Shown one piece after another: positions 21,221 through 33,069 of a stretch of 64,000 nt of DNA. The stretch covers positions 46,758,362-46,822,361 of the forward strand of contig CM047425.1 of assembly GCA_026168455.1 (NCBI GenBank). The letters are read 5' to 3'. Position numbers and translations under genes: made by a program. A model generated the notes under the pieces. That model did no database searches, was not told the origin of the DNA, and saw only the letters and a list, made by a program, of their open reading frames with translations. Within the stretch, counting starts at the first letter, position 1. Every line of letters begins with the position of its first letter. This stretch comes from Theocolax elegans. Taxonomy: Eukaryota; Arthropoda; Insecta; Hymenoptera; Cerocephalidae.

Positions 21221-22149
21221 TTTTTAGTTAATTAAAAAATAATTATATCAAAAAAATCTTTCTGTCAGTTTCTTCTATACTACTCAAGTATAACGTATAA
21301 CTTTTCAGATTTTTATTTCCGTATTTACAGAAAATTTTTGGATTTTTAAAAGTAGATACCTGTAATTTAGCTATCACATCATAAAATAAAAAAATATTAA
21401 CGCAAAAACAAAAATTATGTGACTTAAATTCGTTTAAGGTACTAACTAAAGCGTATATATAGATGAATGTACGTAATAACTCAGCCAAATTTTTATCGAT
21501 TTTACTGAAATTTTTGGGGTTATTCTTTTTATAATATGGAAAGTATATGATCCTATTCCTGGCTATATAACTAAAAAAACTATTAAAAATATTTAACATT
21601 AAATTCTTGTTAAATAGTATTATGTAGATTATTTCGAAAAGTATATCGGTAAACACTTAATATGGACGAAATGTTCATCTCAAAATTACAAAATTTTTAC
21701 GTATTATGTTCTTTGTGATTAGAACAGTTTTCTTTCAAAAATAAACATACAAAAACGAAATGAACATAATGAAAAGACGACTAAAGCACGTTGTTTCATA
21801 ATAGATTCTAATGTATCGGTTATACATTAAACATTTTAATTTATAAAATGTTGGTTTTAAAATTACAACAAACATTCCTTTATGAAGAAGCTATACAATA
21901 GTAAAATTTTTTTATTTGTTAAAAACATGTTAGAAGTTGTGGGTTGGACAAGTAGTTTCCTTTCATTTTTCCGAATCCGTAAAAAATGATTTTTCGATCT
22001 ATAGATTTAATTTTGAAGTGATTTTCGATTATTTATTCCACGAAGGTGTCAACATTCGCAAGTATGGTTTCCAATCACACTTTTAAAAATGTTATCTAAT
22101 AAAAAAATCTTTAATTCTTACTCCCATCTTATTTCTACTTACATTTTGC
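21221..22149. other. AT-rich spacer, nothing supported
   Basis: The longest open frame (137 codons, minus, 21243-21656) is rich in Phe, Ile, Asn and Lys as expected from base composition, and has no recognisable domain. I do not call it a gene. Confidence 0.4.
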
Positions 22150-23877
22150 TTAACCTTTAGACTGCCGGCATTTTTACCTTATAAATTGATATTTTTGATG
22201 TGCAAAATTTATACATAAAAACACCTCATATCTCTAGAGTAGTTGTCAAGGTCACAGGTAGCTCATATATGAGACAGTCCGGCTGGCAGCGGTCGGGTGA
22301 ATGTTAAAAATTTTTTAAATTACTATATATTCATTTTTATCAGAATTTTCTTGATATTACAATGTAATAAGACCCCAAAAATACTCCTTTAGTTATCAAT
22401 AAAACCGTAAGCATCCCAAATACCCCTAGCGAGGGGGTGAAAATTTCGAAAATTCATTAGTAGGCTGGTTTGGATTTGTTCTACGATGTTTTCTCGTAAT
22501 CACACTGTAACATGTGTAAAGCATATCCTGAAGTTTGTCCCAACCTATGGAGGTGCCAAAACTACCCCTAGTTGATCCCGGAAAAATTTAGGACATATTT
22601 CAGTAAAAAGTTTAATAACAATGACAAGTTCAATAACAAGTTTTTAAATATTTCACCCCCGCGCTACGGGTTGTTTGAATACCTCGATCTGAAAATAGTT
22701 TCAGCTGTATACTTTAGAGATCAGAGAGCCTACTTATTGAGAAAAATGCATCAAAATATCTATATCCATTATTAAAGCATGTGACGTGGTATTCGCGTAC
22801 CCGATCGGATTAATTATTTTTAATAATTAAATTAACCGTTGGGCCGCGTTGCCCAATACCGCGCACACAATTATTTATTTATTTATCCGAACTGCGGGCT
22901 GTCGCCAGGAACGCGAGTTCGCTGAGACGATCGGTGTGGAGGATTCGGGCAATCCTCCTTGCCTCGACACGATTACTTTAAATTAATAGGATGTCGGCGG
23001 GAGCGGGGAGAACAATAACAAACTCAATTAATTAAAATACAAATAAAAGAACATTTATTTTAATATGTATATTAACAAGATGGCCATCCAGGCCTCGTGC
23101 CGCGACAGTGTTACTTCGCGCGAGCGGAAGTATCGGGAGCCAACCGGATCGAGATCCTCGCCTGCGGTTGACTTTGCCCCGACTCCGCTATTCGGGTACC
23201 GGCGTACCCGAATACACTCCCGAGGTCTCACACACACATACCCTCGGGGTAATGGGGGGAACGCGCGGTAGTATAAAATACACTTACCGGGATTTGCCCC
23301 GTGGATAGCCCAGCCGATCCGTGTCCCTTTTGTCCTCCTGAGCAACGGAGGACGACGTCGGCTGCGGTGGTGGAAGGCGGCCCTGTGCCGCGGCGAGTGC
23401 CTCGCGAACCGCGTCCGCACTCACTTATGCACTTCCCGTCCTAGTTCACACACACCAAAAATACTCGCGGCTCACCTCGCGAGGATGTTCCGGGTTCCGA
23501 CGGCTTTTGCGCCTCACGCGCCTTGTCTCAGCCGTAAACACTATAACGATTACCCCGGATAGTTTGTCCACCTCAAGCGGCGGATCGGGACGTACTGATT
23601 AGGCAATTGCCTAATTTCGAAAAAGGGATGAGAGTGGGAAACACACACACACTCTCGCGCTCTCATCCCTACTTACTATTGCGCGCGTAATTGTACACTT
23701 GATCGACGTAAACAAATGTCGTCGGATGGCCTTGACATACCAAAGGCTCCGACGACTTACATCTAACATGAGTTTAAATGCTTTGTTCGCCGCGAATAGT
23801 TGTGTGACGATTTCCGTCACAAGCTATAATTTTATTACTGTCCCATATATGAGCCATGCCGGCAGTCTAAAGGTTAA
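22150..23877. mobile_element. piggyBac-like element split by an LTR-like insertion
   Basis: TTAA (22150) is followed by CCTTTAGACTGCCGGC. The right end has the exact inverse GCCGGCAGTCTAAAGG followed by TTAA (23874-23877). Subterminal text on both sides contains CTCATATATGRG-like sequence in inverted orientation. About 690 bp belongs to the element itself; the rest is the insertion at 22780-23821. No transposase is visible, so it is non-autonomous. Confidence 0.7.
22780..23821 (-). mobile_element. LTR-like insertion (1042 bp) with TGTGACG/CGTCACA ends
   Basis: It starts TGTGACGTGGTATTCGCG and ends TTTCCGTCACA. The flanks are AGCA on the left and AGCT on the right, an imperfect 4 bp target duplication. 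It is GC-rich compared with its host. TTTATTTTAAT near 23051 gives poly(A) signals on the minus strand, about 270 bp from the left end, suggesting a minus-oriented solo LTR. The open frames inside it (for example 23055-23420, minus) are Arg/Pro-rich products of GC content and are not credited. The last 21 bases form a TGTGACG-ATTTC-CGTCACA hairpin. Confidence 0.6.
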
Positions 23878-24622
23878 ACTCCATAAAAAGTTTCTGCAAC
23901 AGAAAGTACTGAAATCAAATCGGCATAATCGTCAAGTATTTTTAATTAAATATTTATATATTTTTTTTGTTTAAACTCCATGAAACGTTTTTATTAATAT
24001 TCACAAAATTGATAAAAAGGAAATTTGTATTCTCATAAAATAAACAATGTCTATCCTTCCCGTGCTTTACATCAGTAGATAAACAATTGTATAGAATAAT
24101 AATAATACATTTGTGCAAAATTAATTTCTACATAACTAATAAAAAAATAATTTCTCTCTTGTTTGTACTCTTTAAATAAAATAATACTTGCATCACAGTC
24201 GATTAAGTATTTCAGTCGAGTTATTTTTGACTTACTAATATCCTCTTACATATCGATGATAATAGGTTATTGTGTAAAATAATATAGTGAAATAAAGCAT
24301 TATAATGATTTACATCTAAACTAAAATGTATTTCCGATTTGGATTTGGACGTGTATATTCTTTTTTTACCATAAAATTGTTATCAAGTACTGGTGCTTCA
24401 TTTCACTGCAAAAGACAATCAAAATCAATCGCTGTGTCGACATATATATGCCTCATTAGAAACATATAATGTCGTTATATAAATCTTACAAATCTTAGTT
24501 AATAAAAAACTTAAAATATTTTATAAGTCTTTGATATAAACATGCATATGCAATACGCTATTTAATTCAAATCAGACATATTATTCAATAGTTAGATGGC
24601 AATCCAACGCGTGATGAAGTTC
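23878..24622. other. AT-rich loop of the inverted duplication; nothing supported
   Basis: This is single-copy AT-rich sequence up to the inner edge of the right arm. I see no gene, RNA or repeat unit in it. Confidence 0.4.
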
Positions 24623-26982
24623 AATGATTAATAACACTCAATAAAAGGGTTTAATAAATAATTTATAATACCATTGCTGGTCACACAAGGCTAATTTTAC
24701 TATTAACATAAATGCAGTTGATATACTATTTGTTCACAGAGCTGAAATAACTTTTTAGTTATAATTATTTACAAGGCACTAAATTTAAAAAATTCGAATT
24801 TATAATTAACTAAAAGTGTAAGCACTTTACGGGATCTCTAATATAGTACATATTATACATTTTGCTCAATGTATAAATTTATATTTTAATATTTATTTTA
24901 TTCGACATTCAAAAAATGTAGCATACATAACAGAATAATGTATATGACTGTAAAATGTTTTTTACATTCAATGAATAAATTTTGGCATCAGCAGAATTTT
25001 ATTTTATTTAAGATATTTTGGTTTTCGCATATTGATAGAAGTAAAAAACAAACTATGTAGTAAAAATTAATTTCTTATTTACACAAATGAGCCTATGACT
25101 TATATTGCTAGTAAGAAAATCATTTGCAAAACCAGTAAGAAGTTTTTACAAAATTGTTCAATGAAACTTGACCAAGAAAATGCTAACTGGCTACAGTCAT
25201 AATATTATGTAAAGCAAATATAATGATATGTCATTTGTTGACTGAAAGTTGCATCAATCCTAATAGAACTTTCGACAAATTTCAACCAATTTGCAAATTT
25301 GATTTTATAAAATTTAATTTTACAAAATTTCATTTTTCCATATAACAAATTAACGAATGACTAGACCACAACCTAACCTAATCTGATTCTTGTTGTAATT
25401 AATCAGTCCGCTAAGTGCATAATTTATTTTCTATAACAGCACCGACAGTCCAATTTGTATCCGCGCTTCCTGCAAAATAATAATTGTTGTTGAAACTTGT
25501 GACGTGCCAACCTTTCTTTGGGTTTTACCGTTACTATAGATTTTTGCTGCTTGTTATTAGATTAGATGTAAGTTAGGTACAAAACCATCTATGCATCTAT
25601 ATCTTGTTGCAGACTTATTAATCCTGGTTTTATGTGTAAATTGAGACACATTATATTAGCACACATTGGCTATTATAACTGGAGTGTGTATTTGAATGTA
25701 TTAATTAGTGTATCTTTTGTATGTATTATACACATTTCAATCACCACGCATTGGGCCATAGAAACGGTAGTGTGTAATTTAATAATACTTAAATGAATAA
25801 CTATAAATTTTTCATATATATATTTACAATATTTATTTATTTAATTTCATTACAAATCCTTATAATAAAAGGACTTGTACTAATAAAACTATGAAATTTA
25901 ATGTTAATGCTACGAAAGCTTATATATCAATGAAGGCTTGTATATAAATTTCCGTCCTTTATATACTATCTTTACCTCATTAGTACAAATCCTTTTTAAC
26001 CATTTTTCGTTAGATTTTACATCAACTTCGTATTTTGTTTTTTATTTTAAATCATATTTTCTTTCTTGTTTCTATATACATATAATATTATCTAAATTTC
26101 TAATTATTTACAAGAAATAATTGCATATTTATTTTTATATCGTATGCATTTTTGTAATTACTTTTATTTCTATAACTTTTTCATTAATTCTATAACCTCA
26201 CTTATTTCTACATTTAAAAATAACATTAAATTCACTTTTTCTATTTACAATCGTTTTTTATTCTACTTATAAATTTCACTTTGTTTTTTACACAATTACA
26301 AAACTAAATATATTATAATTTCTATTATTTTTAAATGTACAAATATCTTCGCATACTGATTTTGCATAAACTTATAATTTTTATAATTAATTTATGTTTT
26401 GCCGTAAAATTAAAAATTAAATTCTTTTTTATACATTTTAAATTGAATATTTGCATTAATTTTATTATGTAATAATATTCTATTTACAATTTAATTATTT
26501 ATTTAATTATAAAATATTTATTTTTAGTATAACTGCAATTGCATTTTTATATTTCTAAATTTGCGCTTTAAATCGTGACGCGCTATAATTCTAGGAATTT
26601 ACATGTTAGTCAATTTCAGCTGACAATATTCTTGTGGATATTTACATTTATATATAGTTCATTGGTATTTCTAAGAAATCTGTTTTGATGCCCTATATCC
26701 TCTTTATATAAAATTACGTATTTATTAAATAATTTAATTATATGTAGTTATATACGTCACAAACTAAAAAACTAATGTATGTAAATATATATAAATAAAT
26801 TGATAAATATACTAAACCACTGACAAATATAAAAAGTAATGAAATCTACATACACTTTGTAATTGATTTTAAATTTGCAAAAATTTTATTATTGTCGAAA
26901 CTGAGCCACTAAAGTATATGTGAAAAAGTCAAAGAAATTTTAAACTTATAAATATTAACCTTTAAAGACTAAATCTGCTTTT
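24623..26982. repeat. right arm of the inverted Tom40-derived duplication
   Basis: This is the reverse complement of 19231-20326 interrupted by a 1264 bp insertion at 25498-26761. The other arm supplies the uninterrupted sequence, so the insertion happened after the duplication or only in this arm. The Tom40 exons continue beyond this arm at 26983-27395, so this side is the parental one. Confidence 0.9.
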
Positions 26983-27395
26983 GGTAAATCAACTTGATAA
27001 GCTATTGTAGTTATTGCTTCTTGCATTTTAGAATTATTTTCCATTTCAACTCCTACTTGAACTTGTTGACTAACTTTTTGGTAAAAGCACAAATGATAAC
27101 CACTGAGACCTAAAATAAAATGTGCTTCGTATTAACTAGTTTAATTAAAAAAAATCATATCTCAAAAACTTTAACAAAAATAAAATCATAGTTTATTTTA
27201 TGGTAATTCAAAACATACCTAAACTCCCACTAATTGTTAAATCTCCATGTATGTACCGACCAGTAGCAGAAACTATTGACATGTATCCACCAGGAATACC
27301 AGGACCAGGACCAGGACCTTGTTGATAAAACTCTTCGTTCTCCTCCTAGAGCTTATTTTGATGTTACACTTTTAAGGTATCTCTCAATGGTTAAC
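25350..27395 (-). pseudogene. Tom40: Tom40 (mitochondrial import pore) unprocessed pseudogene, 3' half
   Basis: Three exons read on the minus strand. Exon a (27395-27219) begins RYLKSVTSK, has an in-frame TAA (27353-27355), then ALGGE, a 7-base insertion, FYQQGPGPGPG and GGYMSIVSATGRYIHGD. Exon b (27109-26960) encodes GLSGYHLCFYQKVSQQ, VGVEMENNSKMQEA and YQVDLPKADLVFK. Exon c (25469-25350) encodes GSADTNWTVGAVIENK, then after a frameshifting deletion LSGLINYNKNQFMLGCGLVI and a stop. Introns have GT/AG borders (27218-27110 and 26959-25470). The series matches the C-terminal half of Tom40, the outer-membrane beta-barrel that imports mitochondrial precursors. Stop, insertion and deletion show it is dead. 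Retained introns mean it arose by DNA duplication, not by retrotransposition. A functional copy must lie elsewhere. Confidence 0.85.
25498..26761 (-). mobile_element. LTR-like insertion (1264 bp) in the last Tom40 intron, AACT duplication
   Basis: It starts TGTGACGTGCC and ends ACGTCACA, flanked by AACT on both sides (25494-25497 and 26762-26765). The other arm of the duplication preserves the unfilled site GTTGAAACTAAAAAAA, proving insertion with a 4 bp target duplication. TTTATTTATTTAAT near 25838 would be minus-strand poly(A) signals. No coding sequence is recognisable. A solo LTR in minus orientation is the best reading. Confidence 0.75.
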
Positions 27396-27410
27396 CTCTT
27401 GAAAAGCAAA

Positions 27411-27856
27411 CAGCTGTATGAAAATGTAAACTCGACGCATCGAGCAGACGCGCCTTCGTGTCGACGCGAACATAGCTGCGCTACGCCTCGACTTTCGTTG
27501 GGAAATAACTAGATACCCGTCTTCTAGTTATTTCCCTATTTGGCAGAATTTCCCGTCCAACACTGCAAAGCAGTGCAAGAGCAAATATAAGCCAAAGGAA
27601 GTAGTATTGTCGTATTTACAGTCGAGCATGCAGCGAATTATTTTATCTACAGAGCGCAACGGCGCATGCGTAAAGAGATAAGAGCGATCGGTTAAGTCAC
27701 GCGGGTTTAAATCCGTAGGAGACCGCGGAGCGAGCTGTGTTCTTGATCTGTCCTGCAAATTTTAGGTCGGCAAATAAAGTTATTCTTTTTCATAAGTCGC
27801 GCTTTTCTTATTTATAAGAGTTATTTCGCGTCTCCTTGTCGTACTTAATAATAACA
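27411..27856 (+). mobile_element. possible gypsy LTR
   Basis: A relatively GC-rich block between TGTATGAAAATG and AATAATAACA contains an AATAAAG poly(A) signal at about 27773. It lies just upstream of gypsy polymerase remnants in the same orientation. It has no partner LTR in the window and its boundaries are guesses; the TG/CA ends are the main support. Up to 28046 the sequence is a degenerate leader or gag without a readable frame. Confidence 0.35.
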
Positions 27857-28046
27857 AGTATGCTGATGCAGTAAAGAATAGCTTGAACCAGCAAAAAGCA
27901 CCAACATAGCAGCACAGCAATTTCGACAATAGGAGCAACTGTCAAGGTCAGCGAGCAGGGTAAGCACCGTAAAAACAAGAGAGCGACGTTGTCATGGGTG
28001 AGATAGACCAGGCGTGTACATCAGGCAGTGCACAAAATGCAGCTAC

Positions 28047-28613
28047 CCTGTAATCGTTCCAAAAGCAAATAACAAATACCTTTTTTACATAGATTACAGA
28101 CTAGTAAATTAAGTAACTAAGCAAATAGCATACCCAATGCGCAATATAGACGATATCCTGGACCAATTGCAAGGAAAGTCAACTTTTAACAAGCTAGATT
28201 TGTCCCAAGTTCCCATCAAGTTCTCCTAGCTCACGAGAGCCGCGAAATAATAGCATTTGTCCTGCCTGGTAAATGACTTGTCCAATTTAAGCGAGTACCC
28301 TACAATTTAGCGAATGCATCAGTTGTGTTTCAACAACTGATGGATAAGTTAATTAAACCGGAATAGGAGCCACATGTTTTTACCTACTTTTCCTTGTTAG
28401 ATGCCATCACCATTACGGGAAAAATATTTAAAGAGCATATCAAATGACTAAAAATATTCCTAATCACTTAAAGAAAGATAACCTAGTCGTTTACCTCGGC
28501 TACAAAATGAACGAGTCAGGGTTACAGACTAACCAGGACCCAATCATGAAAATTCTAGAGTATACAGCACCGAAAAATTGGAAATAGTTAAAACGTTTCA
28601 ACGGCTTAGTGGG
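28047..28613 (+). pseudogene. Ty3/gypsy reverse transcriptase remnant
   Basis: Broken frames spell the gypsy polymerase in order: VPKANNKYLFYIDYRLVN, then AYPMRNIDDILDQLQGKS, FNKLDLSQ, IAFVLPGK, QFKRVPYNLANASVVFQQLM, VVYLGYKMNESGLQTNQD, and ILEYTAPKNWK followed by LKRFNGLVG. These correspond to the fingers, the LDLSQ catalytic strand and the thumb/connection of LTR-retrotransposon reverse transcriptase. The YLDD catalytic motif region is decayed to YFSLLDA-like sequence. Several stops and frameshifts make it a dead fragment; protease, RNase H and integrase are absent. Confidence 0.8.
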
Positions 28614-28639
28614 TTGATACTCTAAAAAACAAAAATAGA

Positions 28640-31600
28640 TTATTTGTAGGATACCAAAATTGTAAAATTTATGATATAATTAACATCAAACCCTGTTACA
28701 AATGTGGTAGATTTGACACAATAATTATAAATGCAGAAATTCAGCTATTTGTTTGAAGGGTGCGGGTAATCATTAAACAAACAAGTGCGAGAGTAACTAT
28801 TTATGATGTGCTAATTGTAAATTTAGTAATGAGAAATTCAAGAAGAAATATGACACTGGTCATATAATATAGACAGCGAATCATGTGAAATATTAAAAAC
28901 TAAGTTAATAAATTATATTAGTATGACAGACTATGTAGTCAAACCTTATATGCCAAGATATGTAGGTAATATAGAACACTACAGCAAAAATCATCAAAAT
29001 TCAAATAATACATTCGCAAGAAACAATGGTAATGAGAGAAAAAGGAAGGATTTAACATTATCGACTAGATCTTTGAGTTCAAGATCAGATCTGGCAGCAC
29101 ATCTTGAGTGTTTTAGATGGATAGTGACATTAATATAAAGGAAACAACATTATGTTCATTTCAAGAATCGAAAAATGTTATTAATTCAAATCAGAATTTA
29201 ATATTGTATGTAAATATCAGAAGCTTCTGCCTAAACTTGAATGTTATATTACAAATTTGAATATAAAATTATATGTCATAGTTTGTACAGAAACTTGGAA
29301 TTTGATTTGCCCACAGTTACACAATATACCAGATTATAAAATTTGCTATAATGAAAGTTATATAAATAAGTCTGATGGAGTCGTTTTATATATACAAGAA
29401 AATTTAATGAAATCAGAAATTTTTATTTCTGGTCGTGTGAGAATATTAAATTCCAAGTTTAATATATAAGATGAAAATATTATTTCGGCTCTATATAGAT
29501 CACATGATTATCCAAGAACTGAATTTATACTTGACCTGAAAATTTTTATTAATTCAAATGATTTTGGCGAACACCATATAATAGTAGGAGACTTTAATAT
29601 AGATATATTAAATAATAATATTATTAATCAAGAATTTTTAGAAAATTTACTTGAAAAATATATGTTCCGGGCTTCGTGGGTATAACTAGGCCGGCGAATA
29701 TTAATACACAAAATGGTACATGCATAGATAATTTCTTTATTAAAAGCAATTTCTTTCAATATAATACATGTAAAATTAATAGCAGCTTCACGGACCATTA
29801 TCCTCTTTTTATGATTATAAATGATAATTTTAACGTAGAACAAAATAAGCGTGTTTATCAGAAAATAAATTATAATAAATTTATTGCAATGGCTAAGAAG
29901 ACTGAATGGTAGAAAAAAACAGACATAAATGATCCAAATAAAGCCACTGACTCATTAATATCGTTAATCAATAATTGTGTTAAAAAATCGTATAGTAACA
30001 ATACAAAAAACAATACTTGTAAAAGCTTTATTAAACCTAGGAAAAATTGGATTACAAATGCTATAATAGTATCTTGTAAGAAAAAAGAACAACTTTATAA
30101 AGCATGGCAAAAGAATTTAAATAATGTTCAACTAAAAAATAAGTATAAAAATTATGTTAAGATGCTAGATAAAATAATAAAAAATGCCAAAATTAAGTGT
30201 GAACATAATTGTTTTTTAAAACACAGTAATAATCCAAAAAATTTATGTTACTTGATTAATTGTAAATTGGGTAAAAATGCGAGTAAAAATAATGAAATTG
30301 AATACTTAACTGATGATTCCAATAATAGAATTATGGATAAAAAAGATATTGTAAATAATTTGATAAGGTAGAAACTCCTAATTATCCTAATCCAACTAAA
30401 ATTCCTTTTAATGATAAATCAATATTTTTAAATCCAACTTCGAATGTGGAAAATAGAAACATAATCAATAATTTTAATAAAAAATCGGGCGGGGTTGATA
30501 ACATTTGTACGAATATATTAAAATCAATGGAAACTCATATAAATGAACCTATTGTACATATATTTAGCTGTATAGTAACTTCAATTTGGCCAGATGCCCT
30601 TGAAAGAGCTGATATAATTCCAATTTTTACAGTAGGTAAAAAGAGTAAAGCTACAAATTATAGATCAATTTCATTAACCTCTAATATTGCAAAAATTTTT
30701 GAAAAAGTAATATAATAGAATTTGTAAATTTATAACAAAGCATAATTTATTAGCATCAAATTAATTTGGTTTTATTAAAAACAAAGGCACCGAAGATGCT
30801 TTAAATTATTTAACTAACATAATTTATAATAGTCTAGATAAATTAAACCAATAATAGCAACATTTTTGGATCTTGCCAAAGCTTTTGATACTGTTAATCA
30901 TTCTATTCTTTTAAATATACTACACAACTATGGTATCAGAGGAAATGTCTTAAATTTACTTAATAGTTATCTTTCAAGTAGTGAACAGGTAGTTCAAATA
31001 AATCAAACAGTAAGTGAAACTCTTGTGCTAACTACCGGGGTACCGCAAAGAACAATATTAGGTCCATTATTATTTCTTCTATATATTAATGATTTGCTAC
31101 TAAATTTATATCTAGAAAACATAATAGCTTGCAGATGATACTGTAGTGTTAAATATTGAGAATACAAGGCTGTTAGTTGAAAATGCAATGAATAAATATC
31201 TTGACCATGTATCTAGATGGTTAATAAACTATCGTTAAATGTTAACAAAATTTAAATGTATATTATAAACAATGTATGAATAATGTATATCTTGTAAAAT
31301 AATCTCAAAATTCAGAGATTAAAATTGCCTAAATAAAAAAAAAAAAAAAATGTTAACAAAACTGTATACATAACTTTTGTAAATTATTGTGACAGTGTAC
31401 TTGCAAATGTTAATATGTAAATTAACAATAATAACTTCAAAAGAGTTGACGGTTGCAAATATCTTGGGATTATAATTCACTTCAATATGACATGAAAAAA
31501 CCACATAGAATATATTGTGAATAAAACCAAGTACTTAAACATATGTTTTTGCTAAATTCTCGAAGCTCCTAAAAACTAAAACACTAATTATTTTCTATTA

Positions 31601-31957
31601 CGCACTTTTTCACAGTATAGTAACGTATGGAATTATTTCATGGAGTGGCGCTTATAAAAATAATCTGAAGTTATTATCAAGAACCCAAGCCAGATTGCTC
31701 AAAATTATAAGTAAAAATAAATTTTTAATAAATAATTACCCACTAACTGTTAAACAAACTTTTGCGTTAGAATCTATTACATTTCATTACTTGAAAATAC
31801 ATGACTTTCATAAAAATAGAAATATTACTACAAGAAACAAAAGTATACCAATATCAAAAATATCGAAATCTATAAATAATAAGAATGGTTATATTTTTGC
31901 AATACGGATATATAATGAAATTCCTAATAATTTAAAAAATTTAAATATTTTAATAGG
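28640..31957 (+). pseudogene. decayed Jockey/CR1-like non-LTR retrotransposon
   Basis: Fragments of a complete two-gene element lie in order. ORF1 remnant: YQNCKIYDIINIKPCYKCGRF (about 28655-28710), a zinc-knuckle gag end, and the frame 28923-29138. Endonuclease: LYVIVCTETWNL (29257 on), VGDFNIDIL (about 29586-29612) and FTDHYPLF (about 29790). Reverse transcriptase: NYRSISLTSNIAKIFEKVI, then FLDLAKAFDTVNHSILLN (30866 on), TTGVPQ, ILGPLLFLLYINDLL, and LADDTVVLN (about 31131). C-terminal domain: AYKNNLKLLSRTQARLLKI to about 31955. The order endonuclease then polymerase, and motif wording, place it with Jockey/CR1-type elements. Numerous stops and frameshifts make it inactive. Its 3' end is replaced by a foldback half-element. 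Confidence 0.85.
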
Positions 31958-32653
31958 TATCCTTCAGAATAGTATCATAATTCTTGTAAGGGTTGTAAAA
32001 CTAAAAATCCAGCGTTATAAATGAATTAAAATTAATTTTTTATAATTGTATAATAATATTTGTATTTTTAACAGCTTACAGGAGATTAGATTGATACTGC
32101 AAAAAGTCAAGATGCTTTTCTACTACTCCAAGATAACTGCATAAACTTTTTTTTCAATGATCATGCTAATCGATTCATCGTTATAAGGAAATAAATATAC
32201 ATTTCTATTAATATTTCGGGCACTTTTCCCAGATATTTTGATCAAAAGTGATCTTAATGATTTAGACCCTCTCTGGAAATTTATAGGCAGTTTCTGACTA
32301 TAAAAAGACATCTTTTAGACAGATTTTGTTTTACAGAGCCCGGAGCATAATTGCCGACTTTCACTATTTAAGGTTTAAATAGCTTACAAGAGTGTGACAG
32401 CATACATTTATAACTTCAAAAGTATTTTTAATGAAAAATTCAGAAAATTTTACAAAAAAGTCATATTTATAAATTCATGAAAATGGGCATATAATGCAAA
32501 AAGTGTTAAAATGTCAACTTTGACTCTCTGTAACTTAAAATAATAGCCCCGAAAAAATCTGAAAAAATTCAGAACTACTTCACACCTTTAAGACATATTC
32601 CCACAGTTGTAGCAATATTAATTTTTTCATCTTCGATTTCACAGAGAACCACC
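31958..32653 (-). mobile_element. foldback element, copy 3 (single arm)
   Basis: From CCTTCAGAATAGTAT to AGAGAACCACC this follows the right arm of the complete copy (2950-3721) with more divergence and a short deletion near 32465. The left arm is missing. The recurrent small frame is present at 32123-32311 on the minus strand but shifts before its end. It directly truncates the Jockey/CR1-like element. Confidence 0.8.
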
Positions 32654-33069
32654 AATATATATATATAAGTATTATACATAGTATGCCCTACCCGAAAGTC
32701 TAGTTGGCTGTACAGAAATATTCGGCAATGTTTATCGGAGACTAGTACACTTTGCGTTTATAGTGTACGGTAGCAATTATTTTGTTTTCATTTCAGTGTG
32801 AACATCATCTGTAATGTGATACAACTATTAATACATTGTTGATAATAAATAAGTTAGAAAAACAAAAATTAAATTGCTTAAATACGAATTTTTTGAAATT
32901 ACACTTAAATGTACCGATAATGTTGAAACAGAATTAATTAACTGTAATTCAAATAAAAATGAATATAAAATGTAGAGATAAATTATACATTTGTTATTGT
33001 TAGATATACTCGAATATAACGAACCACATAATGTTTGTTTTATAATAAAAGTAATATATTTGTTTTCAG
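32654..33069 (+). other. intron preceding the host exon
   Basis: AT-rich sequence ending in TTTGTTTTCAG (33069), a good splice acceptor for the exon that follows. I see no exon upstream within reach; the donor is probably to the left, across the transposons. Confidence 0.5.

Noticed and set aside
21243..21656. 137-codon minus-strand frame
   Set aside because: Phe/Ile/Asn/Lys-rich as expected from AT-rich DNA; no motif, no neighbour support.
23055..23420. Arg/Pro-rich 121-codon minus-strand frame
   Set aside because: It lies in a GC-rich LTR-like insertion, overlaps plus-strand frames of similar quality and has no domain.
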